Source: Trochalopteron elliotii (taxonomy: Eukaryota; Chordata; Aves; Passeriformes; Leiothrichidae). From it: DNA of 64,000 bases. Where the stretch lies: contig JANPWX010000096.1 in the NCBI GenBank assembly GCA_024734555.1, positions 12,436,445-12,500,444 of the forward strand, in the 5' to 3' direction. This document shows, piece by piece, positions 12,253-24,200 of the stretch (positions are counted from its first letter, which is position 1; each line of letters starts with the position of its first letter). Position numbers and translations under genes: made by a program. The notes under the pieces were generated by a model. The model did not search any database. It was not told the DNA's origin and worked only from the letters and a program-made list of their open reading frames with translations.

Positions 12253-15200
12253 CAAGGCTGGTTTTCATAAAACTGTTCTTTAATAAGTGTTAGTGTATGG
12301 AAATGCCACAACCCTTATCATAAATATAGCTATGTGGCTAATAGTCTTGGTGTTTTCCAGTTGTGAAACTAAATGAACCCAAGCCTTGTCTTCTGCTTGG
12401 AATTAATATAACATGGGAAAATAAGCCATAATTCTATACTTTACCTATTCAGTTTAGCATCCATTTCTTAGTTGCTTTCTAACATGTAGAAAGAAAAGGT
12501 AGCAAACTAATCATATAAAAATTTTTGAATTTTCTGGACAATATATTGTCTCTTTCCATGGAATTTCTGCAGTTTCTTTACTGCTATATTTGACCCACAA
12601 AGCTGGGTGTCAAAAAACGTATGGAAAGGAGCTTGCCACACCAAACAGATCTTCTCACTTGATCTGTCATATCAGTGATTTATACTTGCTGGCCACATAT
12701 CATTTTGAGGAAGATTTCTTAACAGTGAGATTCATGCCAGAATCAAGAATTTAGGACTAACATGTTTCTTTAAGTCAAAGATTCAGAACTTTTCTCTTTT
12801 TAGGTAGATGTTCCCATATCTTTCTTTCATCAATAAAAATGTTGCACTGGAGGCTTTTTAAGGCCTAATTTCTGCAGATTTTTATATATAGCAGTCTTTT
12901 ATTTTCCACAGGAAAATAAGATATTAGGACAGAAATCCCTGCTGAATCAAAACAATTGTACAAACGAGTACTCTTTTCAGTGAAAGTTAAGGAATCACAT
13001 CTGTAATCTGCACTTGATGCCTTCTCTAAGATTTGCCATCTATTAGTTTGAATCTTCTGCAAGTATATCCCATGGGATAACTAGAAAAAGATCCACTTCA
13101 TTGCTTCCTAATACATGTTCAGCAGGCAAAATCTTCAGCACACTTAGAGCAGTGCTGAGGAAAATACAGAGTGTAAGTTAGAATTTGAGGCTGCACAGCA
13201 GCCTCTTATGCTGCTTCATCTGCTTTCTGCAGAATTTTGTTCAAAAATGAGTGCCATGAGATTGTCACCACTACAGTAGGTTCTCACTTAAATTGGGTGT
13301 AGACAAGGTGGCCACAGAATTCAGCCAAAGACGCTGCAAGTGTGGGAGCTCGGCAGAGTGCCAGGGTGCACTAACTATCCTTTTCTCCCCATCCATGCAC
13401 CTCCAGGAAAGTGTGATCTGAGATTGGGTGAGACAAGAAAGTGTTTAGTAAAGGGAAAGGACCAAGATTTCTAAGTATTTTCTTCTTTCTAGGTCTGCAT
13501 CTGCTAAAAATCCCAGTTAATACAATGAGCATTTACATAAATCCCCAGATGAATCCATATTTATTCTGCTCAGCCAAGACTTTCTGATTCCTTTGAACCA
13601 ATTCTGTCTGGTAGGGGAGAGTTTTCTAATTTTATAACTAGATGTATGTGACAAGTCTATGGTTGTTCTAGATTTCCATCTTCTTATTTTAATGCCAAAC
13701 TGCTTTGCAGTTGATTCCACTGCATTTCTGTTGGAAGGGTGGTCCTGCAGCTGAGATTGCAAACATAATGTAATTGTTTTTATCTTTCTTGCCATTTCAT
13801 TAGTGTTCTGGGACAGAATCTGACTGCCATGGAAGTTTTCTTAATCCTTTTTGTCTAATTTCTTGCTGATCACTATTGACCTGATAATGGTACTCTGACA
13901 ATTCTTTTTCTCGTTTTTTCTTCCTTTTTACCCCTTGGAGTTTTGGAGTTTTATACTTATCTTTCTGGCTTTTGTTCCCAAGTGCTTACCTGAGACACAG
14001 ATCCTGTCTACATTTTAGAATTATCTTTTTCTTCTGACAGTAAAATGACTTTTTATGCTTTTATTCTTTAAAATGTGACCATACACTCCAATAACTTCTT
14101 GTGGCCTATGTATGTGAACATTATCTCATTTACTTAACCTTTCACTTGCTTCACTCTGTTTTGAGACTTTATATCTCTTTGCAGTATTAATACTTCAGTC
14201 TTCCTTACCCTCTTTGCTTTGGAAGTTCTCCTGTTTGTTCTCTGTATTACTAATACTGTGGGATACATTTAAAGTAGAAATGAGGGCAAGGGAATATTTA
14301 ACAATGTGGAGAGATGAACAGAAAAGAGCAGCAAGATTTGGGCAACTTATTGAAATTTCTTGTAGAAAAAGGACAGCAGATCTTTTCAATGGGACTGTTT
14401 CTCTTTAGTATCATCAATGGATGGGGACATATCTGCTGAACATTACTGAAGTCCCAGCAGTGCATTTGCTCAACATATGAAATTCTAAACAAAGCTGAGG
14501 AAAAAGAAATTACTGTATGTATTTAATGATTTCCAATGATTTTTAATGATTTTTTTTTTAATTTTTGAAGATTAAGAGTGATAGCCAGGTTTGGCAGTAA
14601 GTGTTTATATGTAAAGTTGTCCAGCAGTTTCCATTACAGAACCTTGATATTTAACCACTTTTATGAACAGGCTACATTTAAACCCTTCAAACTAAAGTTT
14701 TGCCCAAATCTATTTGTTATATTGCCGTCAAAGCAGCTCAGCATTTCTGATCATTTAGATCAATGGAACTAAAAACAAACAAAGAAACAAGAAGGTATTT
14801 TTTTGTTTTGAAAGCCATTACATAAATACGTTCTAATACTTCTTTCTTGCAAAGTCAGTGTAACATTTGACATAGAAAGAAAGAGAGAAGGGATGCCACA
14901 GGGCATAATTTCAGGCTATCCCTGTCCTAATTGCAAATTCATCTTGATTTGTTAGAATGGGCAGTGATTTCAAAGCAGGGGGTGGCAACAAACTCTAGGC
15001 AAGAGAGCCAGAATGCAGCCCTCCACCCTGCAAATGAGCCACAGTGCTGAGGGAGCAGGCTCTGCTCCTGCTGAACAAAGGGATGAACCCTGGGGGCTAC
15101 TCAGGCCCTTACTCAACCCATGTCTCTCCTGGCTCAGGGAACTGGCACCTTTGTAGAAGGGAGAACAAAGAAGACCATTTTTCTTCACACCAGTGGTGAG

Positions 15201-18200
15201 GGGGAGAGGCAGGAAGCCATCATTTGGTGTGGGCAAAGAGGGGAGGGCAGAGTACAGAAGCCTCTGGTCCATTTAATTGTGGGTGATGGGGTGTTGCCTT
15301 CTGTCATTTTATTGCCATGATTGACACAGTTTTGTTTGTTTACAGTTTTGTTTGTAATGGCTCACACGTTGATCAACATCTCTGTAACTGTGGTTTTGGG
15401 TTTCTTTTTGTTTTCAATGTGTCCTTTAAAAAATATAGAAGTATTTATACCTATGTATTACGAGAAGACTCTTCTGGGAGTGATTATCAGCTCCTGTGGA
15501 AGACACTGCTCATCACACGTTATTAACTGTGGCTACTTGAATGCATAACACCCACTATCCACAGTAGAGGTGCAGTTGAGAAAATGCTTACACATACACT
15601 TCTTCAAGCACTGGAACAAGAGTCTATTAAAGCTGCAAATGGGGCATCAAAGACCAAGAAACTTCCAAAACTGACACTGCCTCTGTGACCTTTATTTAGC
15701 CACCTGTGTTTTTGAATTATGCTACAGTCTTTAATTGTGTGATCAAAATGAAAATCTCCTTATTAGTGCACAACATGGTTTTCTGGAACTGGTAATGAGT
15801 AACGTGGTTGCCTTCAGCACCCCAGACTCATCTGCAGCAGAAACTTCTCATCTCTAGCATGGGATTAATAACAGTTATCCTGCTCAGCCAGTCCTTTAGG
15901 AAGGTAATCTATTAAGTGCTTAAGATGCACTCAGAAGCTACACTAACTCAGCTAGCCTAAGAAAATCCAACAAGGGATGAATTTGGAAGATGTTCAGTAA
16001 ATCAAGCATGAATATGGACCGGGTGATGAAGGCAAAAAGAAATGTTGAACAGCAACATCCAGTAAACCTCTACTGTGATACGTGAGAAAAAAATTGCATG
16101 TTGATGTAAATTTTCATGGGCAACTTTTCATTTGTTTCTAAATTTTCCAGGACTTTACTTAAACTTGCCTTTGGATACTTGGAAACACCTGGAAAAATCT
16201 TTTTTTTTTTCCTTTTTCTTTATTTTTGTATTTGCATGGAATACATTTTTGTGCTTGGATAAAAATAAACTTTTTAAATATCCAAGCAATCAGACCAGCA
16301 GAATAATCTAATTTAATTCAAGCATGAAATATAAGCCTGAACTTTATCTTGCATAGATACAAGATCTTTCAATAATCACAAAATTATCTTGTTTTTCAGG
16401 CAGCAGCAATTAAAAAATGACATTTTCCTACTGGGTGTTTCAGTACTTATTTCCACGTACCTGGTGGAGTATGCACTCTTTCTGGGACTTTGAAATGAAA
16501 TTGGAGAGCAGAAGAAACCCATTCAATTTTCATTATATCTTCCAGAATTTGGAATAATTCATTCTGGTCGCTTAAAAAACCCAATGCTTTTCCAAGCACA
16601 TTTATCAGTTTGTCATGCTGTTTTCTCCTGTCATGAAACTGTCATCACAGTCTCTCTGATGTGGCAGTGCTGGGGGCACTGGCAAAGCTTCTTGGCTCAG
16701 CCGTGCTCAGATTTTGCATGGCAAGTTGGGTTCTCCAGTGAAAGTCACATGGCACTTCTGCCTCAATGTGGAAGCTACCGTGCCTTTCATTGCTAATGTC
16801 ATCAAATGCCATCTTGACATCTGGATATATTCCCACCCCATTTGAAGTATCAGCTGTTTATTCCCTCACTGTTGACCTTTCTTACCTTCTTTTTTTTTTT
16901 TTTTGAGCTATTATCCTTTCAACAACCTGGTATTTTTTCTTTTTATGAAAAGTGCTGGGAAAGGATCTGTGTAGCACTGAGTGTTTATCAATATAATGTG
17001 TATGCTTTTCCATCTGAGCTGTGCACAGGTCATAATGCCAAGAAAGGTAGGTAAGAATCAAGGAATCGGAAGAAAAGCTGGGTTGGGAAAAAACCTGATA
17101 ATCATTTTACCAAATATCACTCTAGAAGCAAAGTAAAGTTCTGTAGTCTGATGTTTCAAGGCAGCTTATGGACCCACAGTCACATTGTTAGTTCTCTTGA
17201 CTATATTGGCTGTATCTCCTAATGTTCTTACATCAGGAATTATGCTGCAATTGATTATATTTATGATATGTGACAAGTTCATATGCATCTTGTACACTGA
17301 AAGTCAGTTTAATTCCCCCTTTGTGTATGTCTCAAGAATTTTTTTAAAGACTTCTTTAATTTAAAGCTTAAATAATCTTAGGTTCCAGTTTGCTGAATTA
17401 AGAGTGTTATAAAAAGAATATGAGGTGTAGCCTTGGATTGAAATAATATCTACTCTGAACAAAGGTCCTGAAAACAAAACCAACAAATGATGTTTAAATT
17501 TCTGTTAGAATTGTGTGCCATATCTTTAGGACAAACTAGGGTTATTTTTCTATCTCAGCTCTATGATTTTGTATAATAATTTGTTTTCTTTCCTCTCGAT
17601 CTAATCCAATGCCGTAGCTTTCCTGATTTCAAATTTTGTAAAATGGGGTGGGTATGTATTTTTACCTTATTTTTTTTCCTTTGAATTAGAGGTAAATGGT
17701 GAACAATACTTAAATTATACTCCTAACCCGCCCTGCTCTCATTTTATCTCACAGTGGCTTTGTTCATCAGTGTCTTACCTGCTTTTATTCTGTTTCAATC
17801 TCAGTACCATATTTTTCTTTGTAAAAGAGATAAAAAATGTTGATGGCAAGACCCATTTTCAGCAAGTGAAAAAGAAAAAAAAGAGAAAAAAGCACAAAGG
17901 CATAGTCTATTAGTATCTCAGCTCCAGCATTTCTTCCTACAAAAGAAATGGCACTTTAGTGGCTATACAGGCTACCCATGTAAAACCTTTTTTTGGCACG
18001 TCTGTGTACTGAAATGGTCCAACTAGCTGATAAGCAGGCACCATGCCACCGAAGCAGATGGGCATAGCTGTAGAGAGCCAAAAGACAATGTATGTGCATC
18101 AAGTGTGGATGTTGGTGGCAGGCTTCCCAGTCAGTGATGTCTTAACGATTAAATGTCTCAAGTTTTTTTGCATCTGTAGTTACAGAGATGCCAGCCTTAC

Positions 18201-21188
18201 TGCTGAATAGTGTTTGAAATTTTCTCCTAGTTTGTTTATAAATTATAGGGAAATTTTTGTGAATGCTTGACCTGGAAGATACTTGGAACAAGGTTGGCAG
18301 TAAAGGAAATAGTAGCAATAACATTCCCCAGCCCTAAACAGCTGCATGTTCTTACCCAAAATTAAGCAAACAAAAATTCCAGAAAGAGAAAACATTTTTC
18401 AGGGTATTTGAGGTATGCAGAGGAAAGAAGCAACAGGTACTTTAAGAGAAAGAAAATCAAATATAATCAGAGATAAACATTTACCACAATACTACCGATA
18501 AAAGGATTTGGAGGTGATGCCATGAAAGAAAGACTCTCAAAGGCATGAATAAAGAACATTATGCTTTTCTTTGATTGTATCATATTTAGGGAAATAGAAT
18601 TTGACCAGTCTATGTATATTAAGAGGGCTGGACCATAACATTATCTGATTTCATCTCTAATTTCTTCTCAGACCTGCAAACACCTAGGGCATGGAATATT
18701 TTTAGCAAATGTTTTTTTGATGCAAGTTGAAAGAGAAGGGAAAGTTTCCCTAATATCATCTAAGAGAAGAACTTTCTTGTTTCCTGAGTAATACAGAGCA
18801 AACTTGCACGCAGAGTCACATATAAACTTCCTTGAGGAAGGCCCTAATTCATCTAATGAGCAAACAAAGTGTAATGTGTTTTGGTGATTTGAGAAAAATC
18901 AGAGATCGATTGATTGATAAAGAAAATGCTTTTAAAATAGTACTTCCTTTGAATGTATGCAGTCTGGCTTCAGCACAAAATGGGGGGGTTTTTTTAGACA
19001 AACACAGTCTTAAATCTCTCTGAAGAAACTAGAAAATTAAGTCCATTTTCTATTTTATCTTCTTTTTGAAAGTGATGTTTGTGTATCTACATTCATTGTT
19101 AAAGCTTCAGATTCCTCTTTTGTTTAATTCAATACCTTCAGGATTGAAAAAGACTGAAAAAAAAAGCTGTGCTGCATTAAAACATACTGATCTTGCCAAA
19201 TCAGGCAGTCTTGCCCATCAGATTTACTAGAAGGGAATTGGAAGAGTATTCTTTGTCTTCTCTCCCTATGCTGTGGCTCATTGGACTCACTCAGAGAGTC
19301 TGTCCCACAGAAGTGGGTGCGGTGATGCTCTCGCAGGTGTGCAGCCCCTACACAAGGAAAATGTGTCTGACCCTGTACTCCCCATGGGGTTCCATGAGGC
19401 TAGGTTTTGTGCCTCCAGAATTTGGCTCCATCCCATCCAGCTACCTTAACCTCCTGAACAAAATTCAATTTGGCTCCATTGTATGGCTGGCTGTAAACGC
19501 TCTGCAGATCCAGTTTCTGTGTGTTATCTCCAAAAATGGGAAGTGACCTTTGCCATTGACTGGTACTCTCAAAGCAGCTGCTAATCTCCCAAAACAGTGT
19601 TGCCAGCCAGTGACTTTGAAGGTCTGTGTGCTCCATTCTGCAACTCTGAAACACAAAGTCTCCTAGTATCTTAGCCACATCCCAATTTTTTTCCAAAATT
19701 TTGGAGCAGTCTAAGGAATTTCTTAAAAATTGTGCTGTGAAAAACAGTTTGGAGGGAGGCAAGAAAGAATTTGATGGTACTCATTTATTTTTCCTGTGGT
19801 AAATCTTTAGTTAAAATTAAATCTCCTTTGGAATATGAGCACTAAAGACCACACTCAAAGCTCTGTGGATTCAATCAACAGGCTCCTCATGACTTTGTCT
19901 GTTAAAGCATAACCCAAAGAAAACTGAAGAAAGAAAACAATACCTGGGAAGCTGAATAAAAACATCTCAATTTATCAAAAAGATATTATTATAAATGGCT
20001 TCGTTTCTGTTTTAGGAAGAATTTTGGTATATTCTCTGAGGGAGATGGATTTCCTTTATAAATAGTTGTAGCTGGCACTCAAATACTGAGGCATCAATGG
20101 AAGAGTCTAAATAAATGTCAGTAGACTTCTGTTCCTAGCAACAGTAGCTATTGATTTTATTTTTTGTACTCTGTTAAAAATGAACACTGAAAGAATTCTG
20201 ATTGTCCTGATTTGTATTTTTAATAGAGAATTCAAATGGGAACAGCTGCTAAACATCCCATTAAAATAAACTGTTCAATGACTGAATTATAATCAAGATT
20301 TTTCTTTTTTGGGTGTTTCTGAAAAGCCCAGAGACACAAAGGAAACAGTCAATACATGTCTAGCTCCATCAGTTGCTAACGTCTGAAGCAAATTACAGCT
20401 TCCCACTTTTCCAGTGAGAAGCGCTTCTCGTTAGATTACAGTGAGGATACATTTCTTATGTTCATTTTAGCTGAAAAGAATACCTTTCCTTCCTCACTGC
20501 ACGTTGTCCAGTTCAAAGTGGAGGAAGCGAAGGTAATCCTACTGGGGGCTGGCCACTCAGCAGAATAGGCAGATTCCTCCCAGGACTGCCTCAGGCTGAA
20601 AGGGGCCTGGAGAAGTGGTGCCCAGCCAGTGAGCCTGGTTTACCCTGGGTGGAATCCAAGCACATGGCAAGGTGACCACAGCACAGAGCCCACGTGGAGG
20701 AGCACTGCTGCCCTGCAGAGGGGCTAGGCCATCAGTGTGGCCTCTTGAACTGGCACCATCAGCAGACCCTCTTAGCAGAGTGATGCCTGGACTGGGCAGT
20801 GGCAAGTAGCGAGCAACCTCACATCTTGGCAAGGGAGTATTCAGATAGGCTGCAGAAAAGCAATTGCATAATCCTCTTGAGCAGGTTTTCAAATATTTCT
20901 TAACAACCAAGGCAGACTTGTACATGCAAAACCATTCTGCCACCTATCACTTTCATGCCAAATTTGTGGATTTTTATTATTATTATTATTTTCTATTTTG
21001 AATGTGGTAATTCCATAGTAGTATTCGCTCTTAGTTGAAGCATTCAATAAAGCTATTTATAGTATCCAATGATCTTGTTCATGTTTCTTTTTCATTGATA
21101 ATTAATTGGTAAAATGTTCCGGGGAGCCGCAAGTTACAGTGGAATTTTACCACAACAATTCTTGCAAATTTCCCCTAAGATTTGTTAT

Positions 21189-21189
<1 letters not shown>
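12249..21189. other. Intronic sequence with several unassigned GC-richer blocks
   Basis: Mostly AT-rich. Blocks at about 14990-15290, 19230-19560 and 20540-20830 are richer in G+C than their surroundings and may be old repeats or conserved noncoding sequence. None could be assigned. A homopolymer T run lies at about 16890-16904 and a short ATT repeat at 20975-20991. Confidence 0.5.
20975..20991. repeat. Short (ATT)n repeat
   Basis: Five to six consecutive ATT units. Confidence 0.85.

Positions 21190-21231
<42 letters not shown>
21190..21231 (+). repeat. Poly(A) run of about 42 bases
   Basis: An uninterrupted run of A. No AATAAA-bearing retroposon body was recognised immediately upstream, so it may be an expanded mononucleotide tract, not a retrocopy tail. 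The exact length is prone to assembly error. Confidence 0.9.
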
Positions 21232-21234
<3 letters not shown>

Positions 21235-24200
21235 ATTGGAGGTAGTTTGGATTCCTGTGAATGCAATTTCTGCACTGATAAGTATGTATTACCTCTGAGG
21301 AAATCCAGGTCTTGAAATGCTTAGTATTTTAGGAATGTTCTACAAGGTAGGGTTTGAAAAGTCTTTTGAAATATTTCTAGCCCCGTAATTGAAGAGCCAA
21401 ATGACAAAACCTGACAAAACCACATCATTTTGGTTTCTATATTTTTTTCCTATGCCAACTTTAATATAAATTTAACAGCTGATTAGAACTGGTCAAAAAA
21501 AAGTCATTTCAAAGCCAATATTTCAAGTTTTTGTATGTTGAACAGCATTGATTTCTACTGCTAGTAGCTCTTCAGGTAGATCCTGGTAGATTAATGTTGG
21601 AATTGAAGCAGAAAGGTTAAAAAAGGTTCAAAACAATGCTATTTTAAGGCTGACTATTGCATAACCAGCTCAAGTTATGTCTTGAAATATAGAGACAACA
21701 AGAATTCTGTTATAAAGAAAGCCTTTTGAGTTCTGTTTAAATGAGAACTATCATTTTGCTGTTACTTACATTTAATTAGTAATTTCTAATTTGAGAGACT
21801 TTATAATCTGTTCTACAAACAAAAGAAAGAATACTAGAAAAGTATGGAAATAACATAAGAGGAAAAATATCTGTCCATCTGTGAATGTATGTATGTATAT
21901 TCATGTGTCTGCAGCTGGTTGGATATGTACTGTACTGCAGTACAGTGAGTATTCAGATACTTGAAGTTACTTCCTGCTGATAAATGTTTCAAAACAAAGA
22001 TGTGATCAAAAGATATACAGGAATTGAATGATGAGTGAAGCCAAACCAATTAAATTTCTACTACTATGTCAAAAGATAAAATAAATATGTCCTGCTAAAA
22101 TTTCTGCCTTACCTTACTTTATACATAAAATACACTTCTGTTACAAAGCTCAAGAATTGTAACATACTGATGCTGAAGAAACCTGAATCCCCACCAAACC
22201 ACCCCCCAAAACAAAACAAAGAAAGCAAAACACCAACAGCAAAAACTCCCTTAAACAAGACATGAAGAAAAGATTTGAGATGAAAGGAAGAAAATTTCTC
22301 TGCTCCCCTTTTGGAAGAAATATCACCTTTTTAAAGAAAACTTTTTTTTTAAGTAACTCCTCAGTTCCAGAATACTTTCATTTGGGGATCCAGACTATTT
22401 GTAACTCCCTATTGTAACATAGTAGAGTCACTGAATAGTGCTACAGTGCTACAATGTAAACTAAGCTCTTCTACATTTTGACCATTCACCCTCATAGCAT
22501 AATATCGAAAGAAATTATTATTATTATTTGTAAGAATAGAGTGACTACACTGAGAAAATGTTATGTTTCTTCCTTAGGAAAGCTGTATGAATAGGCTGAT
22601 ATATCTCCAGAGTTGTTTGTGGTTTCTTGGAATGGAAGTTTGTCATTTAGTGTTGTGGGTTATATCTTCAGTGATATAGTTGGACACCGGTTTAGAAGCT
22701 AAAGAACAAATGAAAGTGATGCAATACAAAAACAAAACAAAACAAAACAAAATAAAACAAACAAACAAAAAAAAAAAACAAAAAACAAAAAAAAAACAAA
22801 GAAACCAAAAACTTTTCTCAATCTTTTACACTAAAACCTAAAGAGCTGTGAATCGTAGAAACAGGAAATGAACAAATTAATTATTCAAGCTTAAGCATTA
22901 ATGGACCATCAGAAAGTGTAGGATATAAGCAAGAGTAGTTCTCAGAACATGTCTCTTCAGCAGTCCATCAGTTATGTTTTACCCTGGTGATGTTTAAATT
23001 ACTTTGGTCTTTTTGCTTATTGTGGGGGAAAAAAAGAAGTATATATCTGCATAGTGCATTATTCTTTATGTCACCAGTACAACATTTTTAATGGACTCTG
23101 TGACACTGGGAGTTTTGCCTTTGAGAAGTTTGGCTTTCCAAACAGCAAGAGTAGAGTGATCTGTGTCAGACAATGTGAAATGAACTGAGCCCTGAAAGTG
23201 CCTTTTCTCTGAATTGAGTGTAATGGGAATCTAGATGCTGCTCAGAGGACATCTGCATTGCAGACATCTAAATGTGGGCAGATGGATACTACTCTGACAG
23301 TAATGTGCTCTGTAGAAATTCAACTTATTTTATGCAAAAGGAGTTGGAGCCGTGTCTTCAGAACAAAGAGCAAATCTCTGCTGTGCTTTCTGTTCCCAGC
23401 ATAATTCTGGCACAAAGAAGAGGGAACAAAACAGAAGCAGCCAAAAGAAAGAAGCAGCCCAATGAGTCTCACTCAAGCTAGAACTCCCTGGCTGTGACTA
23501 GATTGAGGGCTGACTTCACCTCATATCAATGTACTGGGCTCTGGGCTGTGCCTTTATCCATTTATGACCTGATCAGAACATGCCTCAACCTTCCTCCTTC
23601 CTTTTATGCTTATGAATCCTTCTCATGCACATCAAGGGGCAAATAGAGTTAATAAATAATATAAAATCAGGACTTATAACTGAGCTCAAGGAGCTTGAAA
23701 GATTATACACAGATGTTGGTTGTATGGAAGCCTCTGGAAAGAAATTTTAAGCAGCATTTGCTCTATATCTGCAAGCACTGATTGCTCAAGATGAGCAAAA
23801 CATTCCAACAGCAATTTTATGTTTGGTGGTGGCCAGTTCTGATGCACATGACAGTTCAGCATCTTTCAGTCAGTCTTGGCAGAGGACACTAATTACTTAA
23901 GTGTAATGACAAGGAAATAAAATATCAGGCAGATTTTTTTGTCTGAGGGAACAAAGGAAAAGAGAAAAAATATGTATATATGTGTGACTGATGAAAGAGT
24001 GAAGAGTCAAGGAATCACAGTGCCAGTGGGTTAAAAAAATTCCTTGATAAACACAAGCAGAAAACTAGACTGTCATTGCAATTTGAGACAGAAAACTATG
24101 GCAACTCAAAATGGATGCTACAGAATCAATTCATATTTGCTTGGAAGCAGATGATCACAAGGATGGATAGTGCTCTGATACTACAGCCATGATTAAAAAT

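Noticed and set aside
19193..19762. Two overlapping open frames of about 120 codons on opposite strands
   Set aside because: No recognisable domain, no splice sites around them that fit, and overlapping frames of this size occur by chance in a GC-richer patch.
20557..20943. The longest open frame in the window (128 codons, minus strand)
   Set aside because: It lies in a GC-richer block where stops are rarer. The peptide is low in structure-like pattern and matches nothing known to me.
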